Shown: positions 1 through 13,730, counted from the stretch's first letter. The stretch: 64,000 nucleotides of DNA from Paulownia fortunei (GCA_019321725.1 CM033114.1:15418278-15482277); one strand, 5' to 3'. Notes: generated from the sequence alone by a model not told the origin. Program-made: numbers and translations.

Positions 1-2061
1 GGAACATGCAATGATGGTTTTAGTTTTAAACTAGTTCTAAGTTGAGGGCCTTTTGAGATGTGATATCGAATAGCCTAATAAGACTCGTGCATATGATGTA
101 TGCTCGCATCAGGAGAATGCCTCATTCCATAACCATCAGCGTAGCCACGCTAGTGTATGTGTGCCGGTGCTTGTTAGAGAATAAGTACACTGAACTACTC
201 TGCTGGAGATTCTTAGTTGGAGACGTTGTATGTTAAATAAGAATCTCCAAGAAACAATAGTGTACAATTAGTCCTCGGACTTGAGGCACTATAGTAGCCT
301 TGTGTACGCGCTTTTTTGATTGTTTGATATTCACAATGGGGATATGTGGATGTTTCACTGGCATGCATGGAGGTTAATGAATGGCCAACATAGAATCTGT
401 TACTTTGTCAAGGACAAGTGAATCTTCTATATTTTCTTATTTCAAGAATTTAAGACCTTGGCCAAGGCAGAATAAATTTAGATTCATCATGAGTTATTGG
501 AACTTGAAAATAGAATCATAATTATTGAGTCAATTAGGGTTTCGACTCATAATTCATACTCTAGATTCAATTGAAAGATTAGATGATGGAAGGACCTTAC
601 GTGTATGCACTCATAATCAAAATAGATTCACACATTATTTCACCTAAGACTAGGAGTCATGATACACTTGCTAAGTATTTTCTATGACTTGTGAAGTTCT
701 TGAAATTAAGGAGTTAATGTCAAACAAATTAATTAATGTTATTAATTAATTAGAATAAAATGTCATTTATAAGTTGCAATAGTTGAAAGTCCATGGCTAG
801 CTTAGTTGTGAACCTAAAAAGGCACACACTATAATCGAGGGAACCATTTCTTAAATTGTGAAATGATCCAATTAGTTGAATCCAGTTAATTAATAAATAT
901 TAATTAATTGTGGCTTTAATTTAATTCAAGTATTGAATTAAATATTTAATTAAATAATTGAATTATTTAATTGAACCTAATTTTGATTAGGAAGTTCAAT
1001 GAAGTGAAATAATTAATTGATATGATTAATTAATTAATTTAAAGACTAAATTAATTTAATTATTAAATTAATCTAGTCAATTAAATAATTAGATTATTTA
1101 ATTAAGATTGATGGAGTTAATTGATTTGATCAATTAATTAAATTTGAGTTTAGTCAATTAATTGGGATTAATTGATGGACATTTAATTAGATTAAAGGTC
1201 CAAGTCTAGGCCCATAATTCAAAAAAACCATTAGTAGATACCCATCAAGCTAACTGGAAGACAATAAAAGATTGAGGATTATTTTATAAAAGAGGATAAT
1301 AGTTATCCAAATATGGTAAACTATTGAAGAATTTTTAATTGATTGAGGATCAATCAAAATCCTCATCACAACTAACATAGTGGTCGATTTTTGCACATGC
1401 TTATTATGAAAAATCAATCAACAGTTATCCAAGGGAAGGCCACAATTCTAGGTAATGTATCTAAACACTTTTTTGGCCACTTCTTGAATACAAAATAGTT
1501 TTGCAAAAATCCAAAGAAAAATAGAGGCAGTTTTCGCCCAAGAGAAAAGAAAATAGGGAGAAGAAAAATTATTTCTCAAAAATTCTCTCTAGCTCTCTTC
1601 CAAAACTTTATTCTTCATCATTTATTCTTTCAAGAAAATAAGAATTGTTCTTGGTTACTTTGATAACACGATCCTTATTTCCACCAGTTGTATTAGGGAT
1701 TATTGTTTTAAGTAGCACTCCATAACGGGAAAAATGGATTACCATTACTAGCGAAATAGTAATTCGGTGGTTCTTGTCCATTCGTGTGGACTTACTTATA
1801 GGAGAGATAGTTGAATCCCTTGTGAACTATTTTATTAACTGATTTATAGCAATCGATTGCTACACACCCTACAGTACTCGAAGTGCACGAAAGGTGAAAT
1901 CCAAAATTTATTTACATTAATTGTGTAAAACTGTCAAAAACACATAATTGTTAGAATCGCTGTGAACTCAGGGTGATGCAATAATTGTTATTATATATTT
2001 TTTTATTTTAAATTATATTAAATTCCGCTGCGCACACCCCGGAGTTATAGCGAACCTAACA
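1..2061 (+). mobile_element. Partial Copia-type LTR (5' end outside window)
   Basis: This stretch matches, block by block, the LTRs of the complete Copia element at 27602-36978. Shared blocks in the same order include AAGTACACTGAAC, TTAGTCCTYGGACTTGAGG, ACTAGGAGTCATGAT, a long run of TTAATTAATT-rich sequence, and an end of the type GCGAACCYAACA at 2061. It is clearly more diverged than the two LTRs of that element are from each other, so it is a separate, older or sister insertion. No primer-binding site follows 2061, so it is a 3' LTR or a solo LTR. The first bases of the LTR lie left of the window. No gene lies in it. Confidence 0.8.
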
Positions 2062-3180
2062 ACAGTAGCATCATCATTTAAGTCAAATGATGCCATTGGT
2101 TTGTAAGTTGTACAGTATGTGATGGCATCTGCAATAAAGAGATTTTTATCAGAATTATACATATAAGAAAGATTTATACAGTGATTTAATTAAATACTAA
2201 CACCTTAAACACTGGAGCAACATCATTTACCACATCTGCAGTAGAAGTGTGTCCAGGTTCATTTTCATATGCAGTATGAACTTGCTCTGCAGTCAGTACT
2301 TACTCTATACCCAGTACTTGCCCTGTACTTCGTGGAGAAACTTGAGTTTGTTCCTCAGCTTCACTTTTCCTTGCCTCTTAAGTATCACCCTAAAAACATA
2401 ACAATAAGTAACTAAAAACACAAGAATAATATAAATTTTACCCTAAAACCCATGTAAAGACACATAATTTAGTAAATACATAATTAACTAAAAACATAAT
2501 AAATAGAACCTAGAGTTTGGATTAGGTGGATTTCTGTAACTTCTTTTATTATACCCTTGCTTTGAATTTATGGTACTTGTATATATCAGTCCTCTTCTTG
2601 AAACAACACAAAGATGCCTTGTATCATTCACATCCCTTCGCCTCACCTTCTTAGACCTTCCCGACCTTAACTTTCACATCTGGAGGGTTCATTGAGCCTA
2701 GTCTAGATTCCTCATAATCATGCATTCCAAGCACTAGAGTGATCATGTGGTTGTTCTCATGTACAAATCCTTCTTGTACCAATTATCAACATATTCTTCC
2801 ACATTCTCCCTATGATAACTTATTGAAGCAACAACATGACAACAAGGATAACGACATAGTTGAAACATTCCATAGCTGTAGTGCTTGTCATTTAGGAATA
2901 CTATGTGATTCTCCAAAAAATGCATAACCTCAAACTTGTCCTCTCCTGCCCAACTAGGAAAACACTATCTATTTTCAACTCTTTGATTCTCTAGTTTCCT
3001 CATGATGTTAGGATTAGATCACTCAAGTATATCTCTCCATCCAGCCCTTTTCACTTAGATTTTGGTCATACATTTCTTCCTAATCCACTCAAACAGTCAA
3101 TGATGGGCATTTCCCTGGCCTCTAGAATATAACTGTTGAAAGACTCTGAAATATTATTCACAACATCACATTTGGTTCTA

Positions 3181-3880
3181 TAGTTAAAACCTTTATAAAT
3201 TAATATCTTTAGGCATATAAAATCTATTAATTAAAAGAGGTATGAATTGATTGATAAATTAGAAATTAAAAAAATTATAGTGTATTTTCAACTCAATAAA
3301 ATACATTTAATTAAAAATTCATTGTATTTTATCAATCTAATCAATTTAATATGAATTGATCCAATTTTATTTACAATTCAATGAATATGCATTTATCAAC
3401 TAAAAATTCATTGCATTTTACCAATTTAATCAATTGAATACAAATTAATCCAAATATATTTACAAATCAATAAACGTACATTTAATCAACTAAAGTTCAT
3501 TGTATTTTACCAATCTAATAAATTGAATATCAATTATTCCAAGTGTATTTAGAATTCCATGAACATACATCTAATTTTGGTAAATTATATCGTAGTTAAT
3601 TTATCATATTTGTGATTTTAACAAATTATAGCAAATTATATTTGCAATATAGGAGTTAAATAAAGGTTTTTCAACAAACTAAAAATACCATAGTCAATTT
3701 TATTTGTAATTTTTATAAATTATTAATTTATTATATGAATGGGACCACAAAGTTATGTAGAAAAATATTATCTTATGAATTTATCTAAATTGTTAATTTA
3801 GCCCAAGTCGGGACTACAAAAAATTATTATATAATAGAGATTATTAATTTATGGAATATTAATTTATAAAGGATTTACTA
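3181..3880. mobile_element. AT-rich inverted-repeat (MITE-like) insertion in the MULE
   Basis: The left end (3181-3206) reads TAGTTAAAACCTTTATAAAT and on to TTAATAT; the right end (3856-3880) is its reverse complement with one indel and one substitution, ending in GGATTTACTA. The roughly 700 bp between are very AT-rich, have no coding potential and separate MULE catalytic-core sequence (right) from SWIM-finger sequence (left). That is the pattern of a non-autonomous terminal-inverted-repeat element. I could not find a clean target-site duplication, so the exact ends and the superfamily are open. Confidence 0.6.
3317..3578. repeat. 89-bp tandem repeat, three copies
   Basis: Three diverged units begin at 3317, 3406 and 3495, an exact 89-bp step. 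Each carries TTCATTGYATTTTAYCAAT, then an ATTGAATA-like block, then TATTTACAATTCAAT-like sequence and ACATTTAAT. A partial fourth unit appears just upstream (about 3279-3316). The array lies inside the inverted-repeat element. Confidence 0.8.
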
Positions 3881-6010
3881 AAGAAACATTCGGCCTAATG
3901 GTGTGAAGGTACATTGTTCAGCCATTCATAAGCACTGTGTTCTTACCCTCTTTTGAGAGATATCCTCTCAATTTCCTTCACCACCCTCAGATGTTGCTTC
4001 ACATTATATGTAGAAACAACTTTCCAAAAACAACATTTTTAGTCCATGCCCCTTGAATTTTACTTTGAAATTGTTATACATGTTCCTCAAATAGAACATG
4101 TGTTCTGCATATGGAGCTAGGCTATTAACAACTTCAATCAGTCCCTTCTATCTATTAGAAATAAATGCCTAGTCGTTTTCATCACGTTAACCAATATCCC
4201 TCAACAACTAGTTCAATAACCACTTCCAACTGTCTGTTTTCTCAATCTTAACATAAGCCATTGTAATGGGGTAGATATTGTCATTCCCATCTTTGCCTAT
4301 AGTTGATAGTAATTGGCCCTTGTACATCCCTTTCTAGAAGCATCCATCAAATCCTATAATTGGTCTACAACATTCCAGAAACCCTTCTCTCATGTCAATC
4401 AGATAGCACTACATTCTTTGGAGTATAGTAGGATTTAGTGATCTATTCACCTTTAACACCAGAATGCTTTGAGGATTATGCTTCTCTACTGTTACACAAT
4501 AATCTTAAAGTCCGTTACACTATTATTTTATTTCCCCTCTCACTAGTTCTAGAGCATACCTTTTAACTCTACACACCTTGTCCAAGCTACACTCAATATG
4601 CAGATCTCTTTTTATTTTGTTCTTTAAATACTCCAAACTGCATTAGGATTATCCCTTACTAGTTCTCTATTCTTCTGCCTATGTACTTGTAGTTTGCTTG
4701 ATTGTTTTCTGTTTTGTGAGCACAAGTGTGCCTTCTTTTAATTGATGTCACTTGGAAAGTGGATGCCTCATGATAGGAGAAGCATGCAGTCTCCACTCTC
4801 ATTCTTACATGTGGTAATAATTTTATGCTTTTCATTTTTTTCCAACTTGAGGTCCCACCCCTTTTTTGCTGTATCCCTCAACATCTCCCTAAATTTTTAT
4901 CTTGTAGGAAATTTCATTCTTATAATCAAGTCAAAGTTCCTCATTTCAATGTCATCTCTCCAAACAAGATGGACTATGTCAACCTCATTCGAACCTCTCA
5001 AAGCAACTTATCATCTTCCTCACCCACATCATTGTGCCATTCCTAAGTCCCTCTTCTATCATTCTCTTCATTTTGTTGTTATTCTCTCTTCTTTTTTCTT
5101 TTATCTTTCCAAAAAAACCTCAAATTTCTCAACACTTTCCTAGCATGATCAGGGGGTCTTATAGCAAAAATATCATCATCTCATAGACCCTCTAAGACTT
5201 CTAACATCCAAGAAGGACATTTAGATATAGATGATGGATTAGAATCCGATTCATCAACACTTTTATGCTAATACATAGTATTAGACTCATCAAATAGACT
5301 GGACTCCACACCATCATTATGCTCATATCCCCTAGTTGTACTTGATTTTTTCAGTGTTGAAATCATTCCCACCATCAGGATCTACAGTAGCCTTATCAAA
5401 ATAACTTATCCCATTAACATCAACATATTCATCATGATAAAAGACACCTTTATAAGCCAGATTGCCCCCACACCTTTATTATGTTCAGATGCTGCAACAT
5501 TTTTAGTGTTCCATTTCATTGTTATCATCAATATTAAATCTACAGACAAATTTTTAGGATTCAATACATTGCCCTCATCACTTTGTTTATTGGTTTCAAA
5601 ATCATCACCTATAACAAACTCATAATCATAACTAATTAAAGGCACATGTTTTTTCAGTATCTAGCACATTACCTTTATTGTGTATAGCTAAAATTGGACT
5701 TTCTTGTCCTCTACATACAGAGGAATCACAAGCAAACTCTTATATGCCCTTTGTAGGTCTATAATACCATGATCCACCCTAAGTATCCTTATCCCGTTGG
5801 CTCAATCATGCATAAACAAACAATAATATATAAGTATATTTAGAGCTCTGCCACATGCTTTTCTATACATACTCTCACAGTCGTTATATAAAACATTTAT
5901 CCACATCAACATCTAAAAACAACATCCTCCACCTACCATGATGTCTAACTTTTGGCACCCATTCAACAATTCCCCCTACCCATGCATCAAAAGTATATAA
6001 TCAGACTTAT

Positions 6011-7012
6011 AACCAACTATAATCTACAAACAAATAAATAAATAAATAAAGTGTTCTTAGAATATTATTATATTGTACATACCTTAAATATTGGATATTA
6101 TTATAGTAAACATAAGTTAACCATTTTATACAGATATCTATATAAATTATGTACAAGCACCTATGCTTCAAATTTATTTATGTATTTTTGCACAAACACA
6201 AACACAAACATAGAAGCATTTGCACAAAAATCATAATCATATTGGGGACTAGTGTATACAAATACCACAACATTTTGAGGATCTTACAAAGAACACAATA
6301 ATCGCACAAGGGCTTCAAAGTTGTCTATTAAAATAATAACATAAAATTTATGGTGGACCAGTAGAGGTAATAAACAAAGCAAATCGAGTGGGCCAAAACC
6401 GACATTGACATAATAAATAAAGCAAATAGGGGAATGAATATTGAAATACATATACTTCGAACCCCAAACAACAATACTTCTAAAAATCAATTTTTTGATC
6501 AAATATATAATAAAGTTTGTGGAAACAAAAAGTAGAAAATAACTTAATCTTGTTAAAACACTTTCCCCAAGTCTGAAACTCACTGGTAAAGTTTGATATT
6601 TTTAACAATTTATGTCCCTTTGGTAGAACATTAGCCAGTACTGATGGAGAAATATTCTCATGCTAGGCCTTCTAATTTCCATACTAATGATTACTGTTGA
6701 GAAGGTCATTAAGTTCTTGAAGTAACAGAAGTAGTATCTAAGGTACTTCTCCCATTGTCTTGTAGATATGATATCTTTAAGCAAGACAAAATGTACCATA
6801 CAAGTTATGAAAGACAAATGATTGTTTTTTATATAAATGTTGTAATGATATATGTAGAGAGTGAGTGCTCATGTTATATAGTTACCACATCAATATTTAT
6901 AAATTTACTTTGCGATCAAATACATCATTGCATGAGATATCAACTAATAAAGAATCAATAATTTATAAGTGCCAAACTATGAATAATCAATTGTTATACA
7001 ATAAACAAATGT
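6011..7012. other. Anonymous AT-rich DNA between the MULE and the nested LTR complex
   Basis: No coding region could be recognised on either strand; the open frames here are short and low in complexity. The last part (about 6938-7000) is a diverged direct repeat of 41081-41150, on the other side of the nested complex. The five bases TCAAC at 7013-7017 are the proposed left target-site duplication of the outer Gypsy element. Confidence 0.6.
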
Positions 7013-7017
7013 TCAAC

Positions 7018-7601
7018 TACTACTGCACGAATCAAGAAATCCCAAATTAGTACATTTAACCTCTCAATCCTCTATCTAACAATACCTAAAAAACAACGAT
7101 TAGGGGTGTTAGGGGTTACCCAACAAAAACTCTCTGATACTTAAGTTAGGAAGAGCTATGGAGAGGATATGCAATATATGAAAAACATACCTCAAAGTTC
7201 CATATTGCCTTTATATAGTAGATAAGATAATAAGGTAATATAATAAACAAATACTTCTACTTCCTTAAAGAGACAATCATGATAAGGCAAGTCAATGAAC
7301 TCAAATTTGGTAGGATTCCCTTACCTAAACAAAGTTGTTTTAGGACTCTATTCAGATGTCCGAGTTCTCTAAGTAATAGCTGAGCTGGGCAAAGATGTGT
7401 ATATCCAGACCAAGTAAATGAGTTCAACTCTAACCTATTCCTTCAACTCAGGCTGACCTGTCAATATACTAGCTTGGTCATACTCAAAACTCATAGCACC
7501 TGACCTAAACTTGCTTGGGTCATTCTCATTAGACTACCATCTAAGCAAAATAAGTCCAAAAATTCTTTAGGCACATTCATTCACATCATACTTAGGCCAC
7601 A
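7018..7601 (-). repeat. Left (3') LTR of the outer Tat-like element
   Basis: It aligns with 40414-41071 through AAATCCCAAATTAG, TTTAACCTCTCAAT, GATTAGGGGTGTT, GTAGATAAGATAA and TTTGGTAGGATTC. On the - strand both copies begin TGTGRCYTAA. A purine-rich - strand run just beyond it (7602-7620 on the + strand: TTATCTAGTCCCTCACTCT) can serve as polypurine tract. The outer end is worn: about ten bases present in the right LTR are lacking, and the terminal TG appears as TA. Confidence 0.7.
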
Positions 7602-7858
7602 TTATCTAGTCCCTCACTCTACCTGAGCTAAGACAATTAGGGCAGATAGAGTAGGAGATTGCCTTTCTCAAGCTACTAGACCTCTTACAATTAGGACTGA
7701 TGTAAACACTACAGTCTCATAAATGCCACATTATTTTCTTACCTCTTTGAATTTTGCACCCATCATTACTTTGAAAAAAAAATAGCTTATCATGACAGCT
7801 ATTAAATAGTCATCCCATTAATTACCAACTAAAATACAACCACCCACGTGATGCGGAG

Positions 7859-9157
7859 TGTTCGTGAAATATATTGCAAACCACAAGTGTACGGTGTCAA
7901 ATTTTAATACAACAGTGAGTTGAGTATCGTATCCATAAGGATTGTAATAAAAAATTGCAGCAAGTATTGTAATTCAAATAGTCCTAATTTTATCTAGAAA
8001 ATCAAGTATTGATTGGTAAACAAAGTAGAATAAGATAAAAATTACAAAGAAAAGACTAGAGTTGTTAGAAGTAATACAACAAACACCTTATGAACAATAA
8101 ATTCTAGAGGAATGACTCACTTAATTATCACCTATGTTCTTCCTTCCAAAACATACTAATTCAAGTCAACAACACATGTAAGTTAAGAATTCTTAAGCTC
8201 ATCAATTCCCTCTCTCGAGTGCCTAATTTATTATGAGTTCTAATATGAATTTCGATATCTCTATAAAGATTCAAGAGTAAAACTCTACAAAAGTTCAATG
8301 AATTCTTCTTTAAAATTTCAAAGGTTTCATAAACTTCTCAACTCTATGATTCCTAGGTTGTGTTATCCCTATGATTATGTATAATCTTTTCTCTCTCGAA
8401 TGTCGAATCTCATACGTCAAACAATCTCAATTAGTGGCTAATTAATCAAGATGGAATTCTAAACAAGATGATATAAACAAGATGAATAACTTGAACTAAT
8501 ATTATTTGGAATTCACAATATAGGATCAAATAAGGTTACATCATCTTCTAGAAAGAAAAGTTTAGTTCATCATGTATGAATATCACTTCAAGAAATACAT
8601 AAGAAAGAATATGAAAATTGTTCACCAGTTTGTGAAATGAGAGGAATGGTTGAATCTCTCATTGTCTATAAGAATGACTCTCTTTCTCTTCCAAGAATAG
8701 CTCTCTATCTAGCAACACCTTTATGTCCAAGAATACCTTCTCACATCCCAGCATACATTTGGAGGCTCTTTGAGGTCCTTAAAATCATATGGGAGAAGCC
8801 CTCAAGAGGGCTAAAAACCCATTTTCCCCCTTTTTACCCATGTGGCAATATGTAGACGCTGACAGGATAGTTAGGCATAGCTAGGTACTGAACTTTGTAT
8901 CTTCAGTATCTATAGCCTCTTTAAACCTATTTTTAACTGCCTTCTATGCCAAAATAGCTTTTAGTGTCTTCATACAAATTATAGCCCTATGTCTTAGATT
9001 TCTAAAAGCACTTGAATCAACTAATATGACATCTGTAGAGATAGTTATGCCTAAAAAATCAAGATATGTCATAGCAGAAAATTTGAGCTCAGTGCTGACT
9101 TTTGAACTCGATTTTTCTCATTGAGATCGATAGAATTAGATTTTGTGGTAAAGATAG

Positions 9158-9198
<41 letters not shown>

Positions 9199-9465
9199 CT
9201 TGGCTTTCTAGTGGTTTAAGAATCAAGTCAAAATGATATTTGATCAAAGAGTTATGATTGAAATAAAAAAACTGCCTTTAGTAGCACCACAATTCAGATT
9301 CTTCAACATTTCAACCAAGTTTTTGGTTTCTTTCCATTTTCTTCTCCTTTTGTCATTACCTATAAGATTTCAAACTAAATGAATAAAAAGTAACAAAAAT
9401 ACTTGAAAACAAACCAAATATTAATCAAAAGATATATGAATTATTTGTATAAAACCAACTTATCA
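7859..9465 (-). repeat. Left (3') LTR of the Athila-like element
   Basis: It begins TGTTCGTGAAATATATTGC and ends AACCAACTTATCA, matching 14800-16239 throughout (for example TTGAGTATCGTATCC, CAACACATGTAAGTTAAG, GGTTTCATAAGCTTCTCAAC-like and AGTCAAAATGATATTTGA). It is longer than the right copy, partly because of a longer (TA)n tract at 9162-9190 and sequence at about 8740-8890 that the right copy lacks. Confidence 0.85.
9162..9190. repeat. (TA)n microsatellite in the left Athila-like LTR
   Basis: A pure TA run. The same place in the right LTR (about 15957-15973) has a much shorter run, so the tract changed length after insertion. Confidence 0.9.
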
Positions 9466-9754
9466 AATACGCACAAACTTTACCTTTTGCACGTTCTCGA
9501 GGAAAAATCAAACAATCATAGGTTCATATATTGATCAGGAATTACCTAACTTGATTAACCAATTCAAATGCCTCATCAATCTTTATTCCACATAAATCCA
9601 AAGGTTAGTCACAAAGTGTAACACCCCCAATACTACACACACACATATATTTATAGATATAATAATTTTGACATGATAAATTCTGTGTGCCTGTACAATT
9701 TTTTTTTTCCTGTAACTGCATAATAAATAATAAGCTATTTTTCTCACTCACAAA

Positions 9755-9758
<4 letters not shown>

Positions 9759-9808
<50 letters not shown>
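9759..9808. repeat. (TA)n microsatellite
   Basis: About 50 bp of uninterrupted TA in solo LTR copy A. The equivalent place in copy B (about 23432-23449) is much shorter. Confidence 0.95.
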
Positions 9809-9811
<3 letters not shown>

Positions 9812-11593
9812 GCAGAGGACCATAACAACCATAACATTTACATACCTATGTACAGAAAGGTTTTAAAAGTAACACACAGTACAAATCCCAAAACCTAATA
9901 CAATAAACTCCAAAATCAAATAAGTTAACAACCAGCCCAACAGGTCGTCATCCATGTACACTGATCCTCAGAACTTGTAGGAGCTCCAACCGCTCGCTCA
10001 GTAAGTCCATGGCTTCAAGTATCATCCAACTCACCTACAATGCATGAACTACGTGAGCTAATGCTTAGTAAATGAAAATCATGCATGCTGAAGGGGATAA
10101 TCCAACATAAATACAATGCATTTCTATGAGATCATGACAAGAATGCAAACTCATGCATCAAAATCATTTTCCATCACTGGGCCCTTGGCCTACCTACTAT
10201 GTACCGGATAGAGCTCTCGACAATATTAATAATCATATGGCCATAAACAGATCGACACAGTCCGGGGGCCATCTCCTGGGATCACCAAAGGTCCACCCCC
10301 TGTCTTCCCCTGTGACCCTCCAGAAGTATTCCCACCAGCGGCGTCAATAAGGGCACAGTCAAGTGATCCACCCTCTTGTGACCACCAGAGGCACACCCCC
10401 TGTCAACCTCTATGATCCTCCGAAAAGTAATACTTGCGGCGCCCCAAATATCATATAAATAAGCCACACGTGGGCCTCGGTACACTAGTAGTGGCCAACC
10501 AAAATATTTTCTTTCTTAAAATAATGTTATGCATGCAAAACCTCAACTGTGAGCACGTGTTATGCATGCACGTGTAAATGTTAATGAATGGCATGTTCAA
10601 TAATACAGTGAATCACATGTCCTGTCATCCGCACAATGTATGCACTATAAGATATTTATAATACTCATCAATACACAAGGATCACATTTAATATAAATAA
10701 GCCAAGAAATACTATGCCCATGCGTTGTAGTTGCAAATAGATTTTCACTTACCTTCCACCTTTGATATCCTATTGAAGGTTAACAAGATTCTCCTCCCTA
10801 ACCTTAGATATAAGGTTGCCTGTAAAAGTATAACGTATTAATTTTCATTCTTAATCAATGGGTTTCTATATCAAATCTCATAAGGGGTCTTAAATCTTAA
10901 ATTTAATTAAATAACAATCAAGCCTTAAAATTTATACTCACACCAATTAGAACCTTTTAAATACCTTAATTTCTCATCTCGAATTTATTTTAATATTATC
11001 TAATTGATGTGTTATAATCCCCGTAATAAATTCCTCAATTAAATTAGCTCTTTCATCTAATTAATACAAGATAATAAAATTAAATCTTTGTAACTAATTT
11101 CGAATTAAAAGTGCATATTAATTATTATCTCACAAGAAGATAACTAGTTAATTTGAATCAAAACTTTCTTTCAAATTAGAAATAAACGGCATAAATATAT
11201 ATTTTTATCAGTACAAAAATAAGAAGGGACTTACCTAAAAATTTCTCAAATTTCTACGGTAGAAGTTTGTTCGTGCTATTTCTTCTTCCGCCCCTTTTTT
11301 CTTTTCTTCTCTTTTCCTTTCCTTTTCTGTAGCCGTGTGTTTGTGTGGTGTGTTTTAAAATAGCTTTGTTAAGAAAACATAATGTAATATATTATATATA
11401 TACTTATCCTTAACATTAGTATTAAAGAAGTTTAATATAATATATTATATACATACTTAACCTTAATATTAGTATTAAAGTAATCTAATACAATATATTA
11501 TATATATGCTTATCCTTATCATATATACATGTAATATAATATACACTACATATGCTTATCCTAATCATGTATATATGTATACACTACATTAGT

Positions 11594-11597
<4 letters not shown>

Positions 11598-11640
<43 letters not shown>
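11598..11640. repeat. (TA)n microsatellite
   Basis: A second TA run in solo LTR copy A, near its right third, in a region rich in TATAT and TAATATAATATATTATAT-like words. Confidence 0.9.
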
Positions 11641-11641
<1 letters not shown>

Positions 11642-12104
11642 ATCAATACAAAATATTATTTATTTATTTTTATATATATTAATTTATAAGCCCCTAAATT
11701 TATTTTATATTAAAAATTACACCCTCTTAATTAATATGATAATATCCTTATTTTCTTTTATTATTATTATTACTATTACTATTATTATTTTCTCCCTAAT
11801 TAATTTATTTGCATAGTTTATCCTACACCGATAAACACAACGATGCCACCTTTCACTTACGTGTATCATAATATTATCTGATAGTTGACACCTAAATTCT
11901 AATCTTAGTACCAACTCAACCAATTAGGTTAAAGAATCTAGAAACTAATATCGGTGATAACTTTAAAAGTTTAATTATTAAAATGCCGTATAAAATATAA
12001 TACATTATGAAATATCAATTAAAATGCAATGATACATACGTGGCATAAAATGCATGAACTATATTGGCCAGATGAGTAGTGTGAGGCTCGGGTATTACAC
12101 AAAG

Positions 12105-13730
12105 CTAGTCGAATGATACTACAAAACTTTTGCTTCATCAATCTAGTCATGAATTCAAAAACCTGTGTGTGTGAAATGTCAAGCTTAAGTTCCATGCATG
12201 CATTTTAGGTATGAATTTCACAATCAATGATTCTCATGATCTAAGAAAATGAGTTCTAGGTGTTTCATAGGCTTGCTTTTCATACACATTCTTCACTAAT
12301 ATAGACACTTACAAACTTAGATCAAAAGGGCTTCAATAAACTTGTAACGTAAGGCCTAGGTATTGGCTTACAAAGAAAGATAGGGATAAACAATGTAAGA
12401 GGGCATAAAGTGCTGCACATAGAATCTCGCTCTCCTCCTTTCTTTTCTCTTTACCAATTTTTTTTCTTTAGGATTCATGTTTTTCTTTTATTTTATTTTT
12501 CATAATTTGTTTTTTCTTTTTTTTTCCTTTTTTTTTCATAAATCTCAAGACTTCATTTCTTGTTCTTTTGCTTTTGCAACCCCCAAACTTATTTCTTTTC
12601 ATCAACATGAGTTATGATTTATTTTTTTGCATATTTTCCTTGCTCATACTCCTAAATACATTCACCCACACCCTCAACATATCTCCATATGATTCCTTGA
12701 TAAGATTGTGAACAAAATATCATACTTTAAGCTCTCTTAGGGACAATCATTGGTTTTTCGGGCTGTAAAGGGTTGGTATAATGAGCTTCAAAAAATAAAG
12801 TCGAATGGTGGTCATTCATATGCCTTACACATACCATTCTTTGAAAAGCAACTCAAAGGGGTAACTAGCGAATAAAAGTGTGATCATGGTAGGCTTGAAT
12901 GGCACAAACGAGTCAAAGATGGCCTAAATCACTTCCAAGTTTGTAGTTATCTAGAATTTCACCTCAAAGAGTAATCAAGCAAGTTCTAGAACACAACAAA
13001 AAGACCAATACAACTCATTGGAAGAAAAATCCAGCACCAAGTAGCATGTAATTCACAAAATTTCAACACGACGTGCTAAATAAAAATTCATCATTCATAA
13101 TAAGGAACAAATACACACAAAAATCGACATGTCACAAGACTAGCAATTTTTCTTCCCTCTAAACTCTATACAATATCAATTAGTATGATTATAGGCAATC
13201 GGTAATTAAGTTATTCATTCAATCACAAAATATGAACTCAACTAAGTTCGTCAACAAAGCCTGTTTGCTCTTGGACTCTCATCACTCAATATGGGTAATT
13301 CAAATTGAAAAATTTGGCTCATTTTTTCATATAAAGCTCAAACACATAAAATACAAATCACACCCCCAACTTTAAAATTAACGTTGTCCTCAATGTTTAA
13401 AGAATTAAAACACATAAGAGGTGGAAATAAGAAACTTCCCTTTCCAATAGATGATACACTCGGAGTTCTTGAGAGATCAACACATATCACCAAGGAGACA
13501 TCCATCTACATAAGAAAATAAAGCTTGAAAGCATATAGATTAAAGCAACGAAAGTGAGAACACAAACAAAGGCACAGAAACATAATAGCTAAACATGCTT
13601 AAATATAGAAAATGAATATATTTCATAAACTAACTAAGAAATTATTTAAAAAGCAAAAGAAAAAAAAAGGCTTGAGTTGCCTCCCAAGAAGTGCTTGATT
13701 TATAGTCATCACATTGACTATCTTCTTTAC
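12105..13730. other. Non-coding internal part of the Athila-like element
   Basis: Between the solo LTR and the gag-protease remnant there is no recognisable coding region. It includes a strongly T-rich stretch at about 12430-12620. The lack of pol here, with LTRs still on both sides, suggests an internal deletion. Confidence 0.55.

Larger units (their letters stand above)
2510..6010 (-). pseudogene. Decayed MULE (Mutator-like) transposase
   Basis: Read right to left on the - strand, this holds the parts of a plant MuDR-type transposase in order. An N-terminal block at about 5870-6000 contains VGGIVEWV. An acidic, low-complexity stretch lies at 5406-5645. The zinc/DNA-binding Mu domain at about 4760-5060 has DLKLEKNEKHKI, CK and ESG(D)C. 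The MULE catalytic core at about 4060-4380 has IIGFDGCF, GKDGNDNIYPI and AEHMFYLRNMYNNFK. A SWIM zinc finger at 2743-2925 ends in PCCHVVASI then VDNWYK. A zinc-knuckle-like tail at 2508-2575 reads GYNKRSY, with Tyr in place of Cys. Many stops and frameshifts are present and a separate element (3181-3880) sits between core and SWIM finger. The catalytic Asp of the DG block is visible, but no complete frame exists. Terminal inverted repeats and a 9-bp TSD were not found. Confidence 0.85.
9617..12099 (-). mobile_element. Solo LTR, family 1, copy A
   Basis: It starts TGTAACACCCCC and ends GGGTATTACA, flanked by a perfect 5-bp duplication CAAAG (9612-9616 and 12100-12104). No internal retrotransposon genes lie between the ends, so it is a solo LTR left by LTR-LTR recombination. 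It matches 23291-25818 along its length (CAACAGGTCGTCATC, CTCACCTACAATG, CTAGTAGTGGCCAACC, TAAGGTTGCCTGTAAAAGTA). The - strand assignment is by analogy with the chromovirus LTRs at 46633 and 52808, which read the same way. It contains two long (TA)n tracts. Confidence 0.85.

Noticed and set aside
4742..5143. 133-codon + strand frame
   Set aside because: It lies opposite the MULE DNA-binding domain on the - strand, which has recognisable conserved words; the + frame has none.
6284..6583. 99-codon - strand frame
   Set aside because: AT-rich, hydrophobic by composition, no conserved motif, and no supporting context.
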